Assembly (NCBI RefSeq): GCF_009733815.1
Contig: NZ_WNXY01000007.1
Span: 124,001 to 188,000, forward strand
From: Pseudactinotalea suaedae
GTDB lineage: Bacteria; Actinomycetota; Actinomycetes; Actinomycetales; Beutenbergiaceae
DNA length: 64,000 nt
Reading direction: 5' to 3'
Shown piece after piece: positions 25,645-35,780 of the stretch. The position numbers were made by a program, and so were the translations under genes. Numbering within the stretch: position 1 is the first letter of the stretch; every line of letters starts with the position of its first letter. The notes below the pieces were generated by a model. That model saw nothing but the letters and a program-made list of their open reading frames with translations, made no database searches and was not told the origin of the DNA.

Positions 25645-26262
25645 TCAGACCTGCGCCGCTGCCAGACCGAGGTCGGCGACGAGCAGCTCGAACGCCTCCT
25701 CGAAGCCGCCCGTGCTGCGCAGCCGCAGCAAGGCGGAGGGGTGCGCCGTCAGCACGAGTGGTGGCGCGTCGTCGGCTCCGTCGATCAGCCGGCCTCGCTC
25801 CGCGGTCACCCGGACCGGCCGACCGAGCAGCGCACGGCCGGCCGACGCGCCGAGGGCCACGACCACCCGCGGGCGGACAGCCTCCAGCTCCGCCTCGAGC
25901 CAGGGATGGCAGGCCTCGATGTGCGCGACGCCCGGCTTCTTGTGGATGCGGCGCGGGCCGCGCTGGTCGAAGCGGAAGTGCTTGACGGCGTTGGTCAGGT
26001 AGGTCTGGTCGCGGTCGACCCCGGCTGCGTCCAGCGCGTCGTCGAGCACCCTGCCGGCCGGTCCCACGAACGGCTCGCCCTCGAGGTCCTCCCGATCTCC
26101 CGGCTGCTCCCCGACGAGCATGATCGCGGCGGTGGACGCGCCGTCGCCGAACACCACCTGCGTCGCGTCCTCCCAGAGCTCGCACCCTCGGCACGCGGGC
26201 GCAGCCCGCTGGAGCGCAGAAAGCGTGCGCTTGGCCGGAAGCCAAGGTGCGGCGTCGGTCAT
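25645..26262 (-). CDS. udgX: UdgX-type uracil-DNA glycosylase (Fe-S, uracil cross-linking)
   Basis: The protein has 205 residues. Motif A is GEQPGD (51-56), the signature that separates UdgX from family 4 enzymes. The inserted loop GPRRIHKKPG carries H107, which aligns with the histidine that forms a covalent bond to uracil-excised DNA in mycobacterial UdgX. The C-terminal motif is LTAHPSALLR. Likely Fe-S ligands are C24, C27 and C118 (EACHPW), with H95 (AVKHFRF) sitting where family 4 enzymes have a fourth cysteine (inference). Start ATG at 26262 follows a TAACGT box by six bases (leaderless). It converges on trpS with a six-base gap. Confidence 0.88.
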   Translation of the reverse strand: MTDAAPWLPAKRTLSALQRAAPACRGCELWEDATQVVFGDGASTAAIMLVGEQPGDREDLEGEPFVGPAGRVLDDALDAAGVDRDQTYLTNAVKHFRFDQRGPRRIHKKPGVAHIEACHPWLEAELEAVRPRVVVALGASAGRALLGRPVRVTAERGRLIDGADDAPPLVLTAHPSALLRLRSTGGFEEAFELLVADLGLAAAQV

Positions 26263-26268
26263 TCCCCG

Positions 26269-26274
26269 ACGTTA
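26269..26274 (-). promoter_or_regulatory. -10 box of a leaderless udgX transcript
   Basis: Read on the minus strand, TAACGT fits TAnnnT and ends six bases before the ATG at 26262. No Shine-Dalgarno precedes the start, in agreement with a leaderless message. Confidence 0.5.
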
Positions 26275-26397
26275 CGCCCTCAGGTGGTTCCCCACGACAA
26301 CCCCGTCGACCAGGCGGTTCCGCCCGGTCACGGCACGCTTGACGCGCGAAAGGTCCTTCTCGACACGGAGTGCGGCGCGAGATGCCGACGTCCGCCC

Positions 26398-26411
26398 ACC
26401 TGTCCACAGGT
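26398..26411. promoter_or_regulatory. Palindrome in the control region of the AbiEi-like gene
   Basis: ACCTGT-CC-ACAGGT is a perfect 14-bp inverted repeat about 78 bases before the ATG at 26489, in the 226-bp region shared with the divergent udgX gene. It could be an operator, possibly for the AbiEi-like protein itself, whose relatives autoregulate. Nothing else notable is seen in this spacer. Confidence 0.35.
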
Positions 26412-26488
26412 GCGGGCCGATGCACTCTCATCCACATCACCGTGAGCACGGCGAGCGACACGCGGCCGTGGCACGGTGTGCTCGACCG

Positions 26489-27439
26489 ATGCGAACCATC
26501 ATCGTCCCGCAGTCGTTGCTCGACCTCGCCAGCGAGCAGGCTGGCTTGGTGTCGACCACACAGTGCGAACAAGCGGGCGTCGGCAGCGGCACGCGCACCC
26601 GTCTGGTCCAGAATGGTCGCTGGAGGCGGCCGACGCAAGGCGTCTACTGGGTGCCGGGCGTCGTCAAGGCGCCGACGAGCACGAGCGAGAAGTGGTCCCT
26701 GTCGCACCGACGTCAGGTGATCAGGACGCTGCTCTCCGCACCGAATGACGCGATACCGGTGAGCTTGACCGCGCTCGCTGTCCACAACGTCTGGGGCCTG
26801 CCCGCGCATCTCGGATGCGAGGTCGTCTACGGTGCCGGCCGTCATGCCAGGGGCTCACGGGGTATTCGAGTCCGCCAGTTCCGGGCGACCTTCGAGACCA
26901 CGACCGTCGGAGGGCTGGTGGTCCCGACCGTCAGGAGTGCGCTGGTGCAAGCCCTGCCCGAGGTCGGCCGTGATCTGGCCGTCGTCCTTGTCGACAACGC
27001 CCTCAACCGCATGATGATCAGCGAGCACGAGCTCGAGCTGATTCGGCAGGGCGTGAGGGGCAGGCGCGGAGCGGCCCACCTGCACCGAGTCTGGCCCTTG
27101 ATCGACGGTCGCTCGGAGTCGCCGATCGAGACTCGAGCACGGCTGGAGTGCGTCGACTCCGGGATCCCGGCCGACGATCTCCAGGTGGAGCAGTTCGACG
27201 AGAACGGCCGATTCCTCGGCCGAGGCGATCTCGGATGGCGCCGCCGCAACGGCAGCTGGGTCCTCGTGGAGATGGATGGCATCGAGGTCCATTCGCAGGC
27301 GCGAGCAGTCTCGAGCGACCGCCGGCGGCAGAACGGCATCGCCTCGCGGTCGCGGGAGACGACGCTGCTCCGCTACCTCGCCGAGGATCTCGGCACCGGC
27401 GTCATCGTCCGCGACGTCCGCGAGGCCCTGTCGGTCTAG
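26489..27439 (+). CDS. AbiEi-like winged-helix protein with C-terminal Vsr/DUF559-like nuclease fold
   Basis: The product has 316 residues. The N-terminal ~60 residues (SLLDLASEQAGLVSTTQCEQ, then GVGSGTRTRLVQNGRWRRPTQGVYWVPG) match the helix-turn-helix and QGVY segment of type IV antitoxin AbiEi-like proteins. A middle domain includes TVRSALVQALPEV. The C-terminus has a PD-(D/E)xK pattern like Vsr/DUF559 nucleases: E in SESPIETRARL, D in GRGDLGW, and E-x-D in VLVEMDGIE. No AbiEii toxin gene accompanies it. Such solitary proteins are frequent in actinobacteria. A defence or DNA-repair role is possible but unproven. The ATG at 26489 is favoured by the domain boundary. Its 3' end faces glgP across array B. 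Confidence 0.72.
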   Translation: MRTIIVPQSLLDLASEQAGLVSTTQCEQAGVGSGTRTRLVQNGRWRRPTQGVYWVPGVVKAPTSTSEKWSLSHRRQVIRTLLSAPNDAIPVSLTALAVHNVWGLPAHLGCEVVYGAGRHARGSRGIRVRQFRATFETTTVGGLVVPTVRSALVQALPEVGRDLAVVLVDNALNRMMISEHELELIRQGVRGRRGAAHLHRVWPLIDGRSESPIETRARLECVDSGIPADDLQVEQFDENGRFLGRGDLGWRRRNGSWVLVEMDGIEVHSQARAVSSDRRRQNGIASRSRETTLLRYLAEDLGTGVIVRDVREALSV

Positions 27440-27487
27440 ACGTCGGGCCGACCAGGCGCTTCCACCCGCTCACGCCGCCCATACCGG

Positions 27488-27598
27488 CCAGAACCACCTG
27501 CTCGGCCCCTCGGTGCAGCCAGAACCACCTGCTCGGCCCCTCGGTGCAGCCAGAACCACCTGCTCGGCCGCTCGGTGCAGCCAGAACCACCTGGTCGG
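27488..27598. repeat. Array B: four direct 31-bp repeats ending at the glgP stop
   Basis: CCAGAACCACCTGCTCGG begins at 27488, 27519 and 27550, and a one-base variant (CTGGTCGG end) begins at 27581. The period is exactly 31 bp, and the 13-bp spacers CCCCTCGGTGCAG are also conserved (one base changed in the third). All copies point the same way, and no inverted copy is seen. The last unit ends at 27598, the base before the glgP stop codon (27599-27601). The array occupies most of the 159-bp gap between the converging AbiEi-like and glgP genes. Confidence 0.92.
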
Positions 27599-30202
27599 TC
27601 AGGCGCTCGCCACCAGTCCGAGCTCGGTCGGCGCCGCGAGGCCCTCGTGCTTGGGCACGACCCGGACGGCGTAACCGAAGGGCCCGGACTGGCCCAGCGT
27701 GAACGACCGGGCGAACTGGTGGCGCCCGCCCTCGTAGGTGTCGGTCAGCTCGAGCGAGGCGGTGCCGAAGTCGGCGATCTCGTCGTTGTCCGCGACGAGC
27801 CCGTAGTTCATCTGCACCTCGACGTCCGCCGGGGTCAGGTCACCGAGCGAGACGAATGCCTTCACCGTCACGTGGTCGCCCACCTTGACGGCGTCGTGGA
27901 GCCCTTCGGACTCGACGTGGTCCACACGGACCGACGGCCACGCCGACCGCACCCGCTGCTTCCAGCCGGCCAGCTCGACCGCACCCGCGTGACCTGAGCC
28001 GGCCGCGCTCCGGTAGGACAGGGCCGTCGGCGCGTAGAGCTGCTCGACGTAGTCGCGGACCATGCGCGTGGCCTGGACCTTCGGGCCGAGCGTCGCGAGC
28101 GTGTGCCGCACGTTCTCCAGCCAGTGCGCGGGCAGCCCGGTGTCGTCGCGGTCGTAGAACCGCGGTGCCACGGTGTTCTCGATCAGGTCGTACAGAGCCG
28201 CGGCCTCGAGGTCGTCGCGGCGCTCGCCGTCCTCGACGCCGTCGGCGGTGGGGATCGCCCAGCCGTTCTGCCCGTCGTACATCTCGTCCCACCACCCGTC
28301 GAGGATCGACAGGTTGAGGGAGCCGTTGAGCGCAGCCTTCATGCCGGACGTGCCGCAGGCCTCGAGCGGACGCAGCGGGTTGTTCAGCCACACGTCCGTG
28401 CCGGGGTAGAGCGTCTGGGCCATCTCGATGTCGTAGTTCGGCAGGAACACGATCCGGGTGCGGACCTCCGGGTCGTCGGCGAACTGCACCAGCTTCTGGA
28501 TCAGCCGGATGCCCTGCTCGTCGGCCGGGTGCGACTTGCCCGCGACCACGATCTGGATCGGGCGCTCGGGGTCGGTCAGCAGCTTCTTCAGCCGGTCCTG
28601 GTCGCGCAGCATCAGCGTCAGCCGCTTGTAGGTCGGCACCCGCCGCGCGAACCCGATCGTCAGCACGTCGGGGTGGAGGACGTCCTCGACCCATCCCAGC
28701 TCGGCCGGCGAGGCGCCGCGCCGCAGCCACGACGCGCGCACCCGCTTGCGCGCATCCGCCACCAGCCGCGAGCGCATCAGGCCGCGGAGCCCCCAGAGCG
28801 TCTCGTTCGACATGCCGTTCTCGGTCTTGAGCCAGCCGGTGCCGTCGGCGATCTCCTCGGCGCTGAAGTGCTCGGCCTGTGCCTCGGCGAACACGGGGTC
28901 GACCCACGTCGGCGAGTGCACGCCGTTGGTGACCGAGGAGATCGGCACCTCGGAGGTGTCGAAGCCCGGCCACAGCTGGGCGAACATGCCGCGCGAGACC
29001 TGGCCGTGGAGCCGGGCCACACCGTTGGCCTTCTTGGCCATCCGCAGCCCCATCACGGCCATGTTGAAGATGCCTTCGGCACCGCCGGGGTAGTCCTCCG
29101 CGCCCAGGGCGAGCACGCGCTCGACCGGGATGCCGGGGAGCTCGGCGGCCCCTCCGAAGTACTGCGCCACGAGACCGGCGTCGAACCGGTCGATGCCCGC
29201 GGGGACCGGCGTGTGCGTGGTGAACACCGTGCCGGCACGCACCGCCTCGATCGCGGCGTCGAACGAGAGGCCCTCGGCGGCGCTGCCCTCGATGAGCTCG
29301 CGAACCCGCTCGACGCCGAGGAAGCCGGCGTGGCCCTCGTTGCAGTGGTAGACCTCGGGCGCCGGGCCGCCGGTGAGCCGGGCATGCAGCCGCAGCGCCC
29401 GGACGCCGCCCATCCCGAGCAGCAGCTCCTGCTGCAGTCGGTGCTCGCTGGTGCCGCCGTAGAGCCGATCGGTGACGCGGCGCATGCCGTCGTCGTTCTC
29501 GGGCACGTTGGAGTCGAGCAGCAGCAGCGCCACCCGCCCGACATCCGCCCGCCACACCTGGGCGTGCAGCTGGGCACCGCCGGCCAGTCCGAGCGTGACG
29601 CGCGCCGGTGTGCCATCGGCTTCCCGCAGCAGCGTCAGCGGCAGGTTGTCGGGATCCAGCAGCGGGTAGGTCTCTGCCTGCCAGCCGTCACGCGTGAGGG
29701 CCTGCCGGAAGTAGCCGGCGCCGTACAGCAGCCCCACCCCGATGATCGGCGCACCGAGGTCGGAGGCGCTCTTGAGGTGGTCGCCCGCGAGGATGCCGAG
29801 GCCGCCGGAGTACTGCGGCAGCGCTGCGGTGATGCCGAACTCCGCCGAGAAGTACGCGATCGCACGAGGAAGCTCGGGCTCACCCGCCTCGGCACGGCGC
29901 TGCGTCTCGCGCTGGTACCAGCGCGGCTCACGCAGATAGGTCTCGAGATCGGCGGCGAGACCCTGGACGCGAGCCACGAAGTCGCCGTCGGCCGCCAGCT
30001 GGGCGAGACGCTCGGAGGTGAGCGCGCCGAGGAGCTTGACCGGGTCGCCGTGCACGTGCTCCCACAGCCCGGGGTCGATGGAGGCGAACATCTCGCGGGT
30101 GGGCGCGTGCCACGACCACCTCAGGTTGAGGGCGAGGTCGTCGAGGACGCTCAACGCCTCGGGCAGCACGGTCCTGACGGTGAATCTGCGGATGGCTCTC
30201 AC
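27599..30202 (-). CDS. glgP: Alpha-glucan (glycogen) phosphorylase, GT35
   Basis: The 867-residue enzyme releases glucose-1-phosphate from alpha-1,4-glucan. The N-terminal actinobacterial extension (RFTVRTVLPEALSVLDDLAL, then NLRWSWHAPTREMF) is of the DUF3417 type. The core has SAEFGITAALPQYSGGLGIL, and the PLP lysine is K622 in CGTSGMKAALNGSLN. The start is GTG at 30202. TACACT on the minus strand (30210-30215) ends seven bases before it, so the mRNA is probably leaderless. It diverges from glgE-glgB, the same arrangement as in mycobacteria. The stop codon directly abuts the last unit of repeat array B. Confidence 0.94.
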   Translation of the reverse strand: MRAIRRFTVRTVLPEALSVLDDLALNLRWSWHAPTREMFASIDPGLWEHVHGDPVKLLGALTSERLAQLAADGDFVARVQGLAADLETYLREPRWYQRETQRRAEAGEPELPRAIAYFSAEFGITAALPQYSGGLGILAGDHLKSASDLGAPIIGVGLLYGAGYFRQALTRDGWQAETYPLLDPDNLPLTLLREADGTPARVTLGLAGGAQLHAQVWRADVGRVALLLLDSNVPENDDGMRRVTDRLYGGTSEHRLQQELLLGMGGVRALRLHARLTGGPAPEVYHCNEGHAGFLGVERVRELIEGSAAEGLSFDAAIEAVRAGTVFTTHTPVPAGIDRFDAGLVAQYFGGAAELPGIPVERVLALGAEDYPGGAEGIFNMAVMGLRMAKKANGVARLHGQVSRGMFAQLWPGFDTSEVPISSVTNGVHSPTWVDPVFAEAQAEHFSAEEIADGTGWLKTENGMSNETLWGLRGLMRSRLVADARKRVRASWLRRGASPAELGWVEDVLHPDVLTIGFARRVPTYKRLTLMLRDQDRLKKLLTDPERPIQIVVAGKSHPADEQGIRLIQKLVQFADDPEVRTRIVFLPNYDIEMAQTLYPGTDVWLNNPLRPLEACGTSGMKAALNGSLNLSILDGWWDEMYDGQNGWAIPTADGVEDGERRDDLEAAALYDLIENTVAPRFYDRDDTGLPAHWLENVRHTLATLGPKVQATRMVRDYVEQLYAPTALSYRSAAGSGHAGAVELAGWKQRVRSAWPSVRVDHVESEGLHDAVKVGDHVTVKAFVSLGDLTPADVEVQMNYGLVADNDEIADFGTASLELTDTYEGGRHQFARSFTLGQSGPFGYAVRVVPKHEGLAAPTELGLVASA

Positions 30203-30209
30203 GGCCCGG

Positions 30210-30215
30210 AGTGTA
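30210..30215 (-). promoter_or_regulatory. -10 box of a leaderless glgP transcript
   Basis: TACACT on the minus strand ends seven bases before the GTG at 30202. No ribosome-binding sequence is present, which fits leaderless expression and supports this start over more upstream frames. Confidence 0.55.
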
Positions 30216-30334
30216 TCCAGGCAAGATGGCCGCGCTGTTTCGCAGCGCTTCCGTCTGGGGGAGATCCGCGCGAGCCGGTGCCCTCGCTCGGGGGACATCC
30301 GCCCGAGCGGCCCACCAGGCCGGCGGGTTCTCGG

Positions 30335-30340
30335 TAGGTT
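30335..30340 (+). promoter_or_regulatory. -10 box of a leaderless glgE transcript
   Basis: TAGGTT fits TAnnnT and ends six bases before the GTG at 30347. Together with the glgP box it forms a divergent pair of leaderless promoters within 144 bp. No operator palindrome is obvious between them. Confidence 0.5.
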
Positions 30341-30346
30341 CGTGAC

Positions 30347-32380
<2,034 letters not shown>

Positions 32381-32453
32381 GGTGCCGCAGGCAGGTCCGG
32401 CGACCCCGGACGGGCCCGTAGGCTGGTCATCACCATCGAGCGAGGAGGTTGCT

Positions 32454-34664
32454 GTGACCGACGCACCAAGCTCGGGAGCGACCCGGGCCGCCGACCCGAT
32501 CCCGGTTCCGCAGGAGTTGCTCGCCGCCGTGGGTCAGGGCGTCCACTTCGCCCCGCACGAGGTCCTCGGTCCGCACGCGCACGGCGGGTCGGTGACCATC
32601 CGCGCCGTGCGTCACGGCGCCGACTCGGTCACCGTGGTCACGGCCCAGGGCCGGATCCCGGCCCGGCACGAGCACGAGGGCGTCTGGGTCGCCGTCGTGC
32701 CGTCGGAGGAGGTACCCGACTACCGGCTCGAGGTGACCTACGGCGACCGCACCGACGAGGTCGACGACGGCTACCGCTACCTGCCCACGCTCGGTGAGGT
32801 CGATCAGCACCTCATCAACGAGGGCCGCCACGAGGAGCTGTGGACCGTGCTCGGCGCGCACGTGCGGCGCTACCCGACCGGTTTCGGCGAGGTCACCGGG
32901 ACCTCGTTCGCCGTGTGGGCGCCCAACGCGCGCGCGGTCCGCGTGGTCGGCGACTTCAACGGCTGGGACGGCCGTGGCACGGCGATGCGCTCACTCGGCG
33001 GCAGCGGCATCTGGGAGGTGTTCGTGCCGCACGTCGGTGACGGCACCCGGTACAAGTTCGAGATCATCACGCCCGACGGCGCGGCCCGCACCAAGGCGGA
33101 CCCGATGGCACGTGCGACGGAGGTCCCGCCGGCCACGGCCTCGGTGGTGACCGAGAGCACCCACGTGTGGACGGACGAGGCGTGGATGGAGCAGCGGCAA
33201 CGGAACGACGTCCGCGATGTCCACGGGGGCCCGATGAGCATCTACGAGGTGCACCTCGCGTCGTGGCGGCAAGGGCTGTCCTACCGCGAGCTGGCCCGCG
33301 AGCTGGTCGAGTACGTCACGTGGATGGGCTTCACCCACGTGGAGCTGCTGCCGGTCGCCGAGCACCCCTTCGGAGGCTCGTGGGGCTACCAGGTGACCTC
33401 CTACTACGCCCCGACGTCGAGGTTCGGCTCTCCCGACGACTTCCGCCACCTCGTCGACGCGCTGCACAACGCCGGGATCGGCGTCATCCTCGACTGGGTG
33501 CCCGCGCACTTCCCCAAGGACTCCTGGGCGCTCGCGCAGTTCGACGGCAGCGCCCTCTACGAGGACCCCGACCCGATGCGCGGCGAGCAGCGTGACTGGG
33601 GCACGTACGTCTTCAACTACGGCCGCAACGAGGTGCGGAACTTCCTCGTCGCGAACGCCGTGTACTGGCTGAGCGAGTTCCACATCGACGGCCTGCGCGT
33701 CGACGCCGTCGCGTCCATGCTCTATCTCGACTACTCGCGCCAGCCGGGTCAGTGGCGCCCCAACGTGCGGGGCGGCCGGGAGAACCTCGAGGCGATCCAG
33801 TTCCTCCAGGAGACCAACGCGACGGCGTACCGGACCAACCCGGGCATCGTCATGATCGCCGAGGAGTCAACCGCCTTCCCCGGCGTCACTGCCGCGACCT
33901 CCGGCGGTGGGCTCGGCTTCGGTCTGAAGTGGAACATGGGCTGGATGAACGACACCCTCCGCTACATGGCGGAGGAGCCGATCAACCGCCGCTACCACCA
34001 CGGCGAGCTGACGTTCTCGCTGGTCTACGCGTTCTCCGAGCAGTACGTGCTGCCGCTGTCGCACGACGAGGTCGTGCACGGCAAGGGCTCGTTGCTGCGC
34101 AAGATGCCCGGCGACCGGTGGCAGCAGCTCGCGGGCCTGCGGGCGCTCTTCGCCTACATGTGGACCCACCCCGGCAAGAACCTGCTGTTCATGGGCAACG
34201 AGTTCGGGCAGGACGCCGAGTGGGCCGAGTCCCGCTCGCTCGACTGGTGGCAGGGCGACGTCCCGGAGCACGCCGGCGTGCGGCTGCTGCTGCGCGACCT
34301 CAACCGGATCTACACCGCCCACCCGGCGCTGTGGGCGGACGACTTCAGCCACGCGGGCTTCCAGTGGCTCGAGGCAGGCGACGGCGACCACAACACGATC
34401 TCCTACCTGCGCCTCGGGCAGGGGCAGGTGGTTGCGGTCGTGGCCAACTTCGCGGGCACCACGCACGAGGGCTACCGGGTGGCGCTGCCGCACGGCGGCG
34501 AGTGGGTGGAGCTGCTGAGCACCGACGACGCCACCTACGGCGGCTCCGGCGTGACCAACGGAGGCCGGGTCACCGCGGAGCCGATCCCCTGGGCCGGCCG
34601 CACGCACTCGGTCGAGCTACGTGTCCCGCCCCTCGGCGCCGTGATCCTCACCCCCGCCACCTGA
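32454..34664 (+). CDS. glgB: 1,4-alpha-glucan branching enzyme
   Basis: The enzyme has 736 residues and creates alpha-1,6 branches in the glucan. An N1 domain (1-110) precedes the CBM48 ([20 protein letters not shown], about 149-168), then the GH13 barrel. The nucleophile is D417 ([10 protein letters not shown]), the acid/base is E470 (MIAEEST), and [13 protein letters not shown] carries the third acid. The GTG start at 32454 is chosen for the GAGGAGG about six bases upstream. A frame opening at 32382 has no such site. It is co-directional with glgE. Its stop is immediately followed by repeat array C. Confidence 0.95.
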   Translation: MTDAPSSGATRAADPIPVPQELLAAVGQGVHFAPHEVLGPHAHGGSVTIRAVRHGADSVTVVTAQGRIPARHEHEGVWVAVVPSEEVPDYRLEVTYGDRTDEVDDGYRYLPTLGEVDQHLINEGRHEELWTVLGAHVRRYPTGFGEVTGTSFAVWAPNARAVRVVGDFNGWDGRGTAMRSLGGSGIWEVFVPHVGDGTRYKFEIITPDGAARTKADPMARATEVPPATASVVTESTHVWTDEAWMEQRQRNDVRDVHGGPMSIYEVHLASWRQGLSYRELARELVEYVTWMGFTHVELLPVAEHPFGGSWGYQVTSYYAPTSRFGSPDDFRHLVDALHNAGIGVILDWVPAHFPKDSWALAQFDGSALYEDPDPMRGEQRDWGTYVFNYGRNEVRNFLVANAVYWLSEFHIDGLRVDAVASMLYLDYSRQPGQWRPNVRGGRENLEAIQFLQETNATAYRTNPGIVMIAEESTAFPGVTAATSGGGLGFGLKWNMGWMNDTLRYMAEEPINRRYHHGELTFSLVYAFSEQYVLPLSHDEVVHGKGSLLRKMPGDRWQQLAGLRALFAYMWTHPGKNLLFMGNEFGQDAEWAESRSLDWWQGDVPEHAGVRLLLRDLNRIYTAHPALWADDFSHAGFQWLEAGDGDHNTISYLRLGQGQVVAVVANFAGTTHEGYRVALPHGGEWVELLSTDDATYGGSGVTNGGRVTAEPIPWAGRTHSVELRVPPLGAVILTPAT

Positions 34665-34804
34665 GCGATTTCACCGCACTTTCGACGCGGGCACGATTTC
34701 ACCGCACTTTCGACGAGGCGCGCTTTCACCGCACTCTCGGGCGCGCAGCATCGCCGCGATCCTGACGGCGTGCCGCGCCCGTCGAAAGTGCGGTGAAATC
34801 GCTC
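34663..34804. repeat. Array C: three direct words and one exact inverted copy, 28/27-bp period
   Basis: The word TTTCACCGCACTTTCG occurs within 34666-34687 and 34694-34715, and as a variant TTTCACCGCACTCTCG within 34721-34742. Steps are 28 and 27 bp. An inverted copy lies within 34780-34804. Including flanks, the first and inverted copies form a perfect 25-bp inverted repeat (34663-34687 with 34780-34804), so a transcript could fold a long hairpin. The array begins at the glgB stop codon (34662-34664) and fills the gap to the converging degenerate-thioredoxin gene. The same word recurs in array D, 8 kb away. Confidence 0.92.
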
Positions 34805-34834
34805 CTGAGCCGGAGCGGCGATGGGGACTCGCGC

Positions 34835-35761
34835 CTAGTAGAGGGCGATCGCGAGATCGCGCCGGGCCTTGAGCACGGCAGGGTCGGCGGCATCGGCGAG
34901 CAGGAACAGCTCGACGAGCCGGGCGCGCGCCGCCTCCTTGTCGTCTCCGGCGCTCGCCCGGACGGCGGCCAGCAGCCTCGCGTAGGCGGCCGGCGCCTGG
35001 CCGGCGCTCACCTCGACGTCGGCCGCGGTCAGCTGCACCGCGACGTCTCCGGGTGCGGCGTCGCGCGCCGCGGTCAGCGCGGCCATGGGGTCGACCCCGT
35101 CCAGCCGGGCCATCAGCTGGACCTGCGCGAGCAGCGCCCTGGCCTCGTCGTCGGCGGGGTTCTGCTTGATCGCGAGCTCGAGCCCGGCGACGGCCTCGTC
35201 GAACGCACCGGTCTCGATCGCGTCGTAGGCGGCCTGCAGGTGCTCGGGCAGCGGCGGCTCCTCCGGCTCCTCGGCAGGCTCCGGCTCCTCGGCGACGCTG
35301 ATCGTGCCGGTCACACCGTTCTCGGCGGCGACCCGCAGCAGCTCGTCCAGCACGGCCTGCACCTGCTCCGCCGGGTGCGCACCCTGGAACAGCGGCAGCG
35401 GCTGACCCTTGATGATCGCGAACGTGGTGGGGAGCGCCTGCGCACCGACCGCCTGCGCGATCTGGGGGTTGGTGTCGGCGTCGACGCGCGCGAGCTGGAA
35501 CTTGCCGGCGTAGGTCGCGGCCAGCTGCTGCAGCGTCGCCGAGAGCTGGGTGCTCGCCGCCGAGCGCGCCGAGTACAGGTCCACCACCACCGGCACGGTC
35601 ATCGAGGTGGTGACGGCCTCCTGGAAGGTCTCGGCCGTGATGTCGACCACGACCCCGTTCGGGGCGCTCGCGCCGCCGCCACCGGGGGTGGGGGCAGGCT
35701 TGGAGAGCGCCGAGAGGTCGACGGCGCCGCGCAGGTTGAGGCCGGAAGGAGGCTGGGTCAT
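34835..35761 (-). CDS. Thioredoxin-fold protein with degenerate active site and TPR-like tail (YbbN/CnoX-like)
   Basis: The 308-residue protein has a thioredoxin domain (about 36-150) in which the CxxC motif is replaced by YSARSAAS. The cis-proline segment (QALPTTFAII) is intact. It can therefore bind partners but cannot do disulfide exchange. An acidic linker (EEPEPAEEPEEPPLPE) leads to a C-terminal helical repeat domain of the TPR type (LQAAYDAIETGAFDEAVAGL onward). This order matches YbbN/CnoX co-chaperones that hand clients to DnaK or GroEL, including forms that have lost the cysteines. Array C follows its 3' end. Confidence 0.85.
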   Translation of the reverse strand: MTQPPSGLNLRGAVDLSALSKPAPTPGGGGASAPNGVVVDITAETFQEAVTTSMTVPVVVDLYSARSAASTQLSATLQQLAATYAGKFQLARVDADTNPQIAQAVGAQALPTTFAIIKGQPLPLFQGAHPAEQVQAVLDELLRVAAENGVTGTISVAEEPEPAEEPEEPPLPEHLQAAYDAIETGAFDEAVAGLELAIKQNPADDEARALLAQVQLMARLDGVDPMAALTAARDAAPGDVAVQLTAADVEVSAGQAPAAYARLLAAVRASAGDDKEAARARLVELFLLADAADPAVLKARRDLAIALY

Positions 35762-35780
35762 CGCTGTCCTCGTCGGGGTT

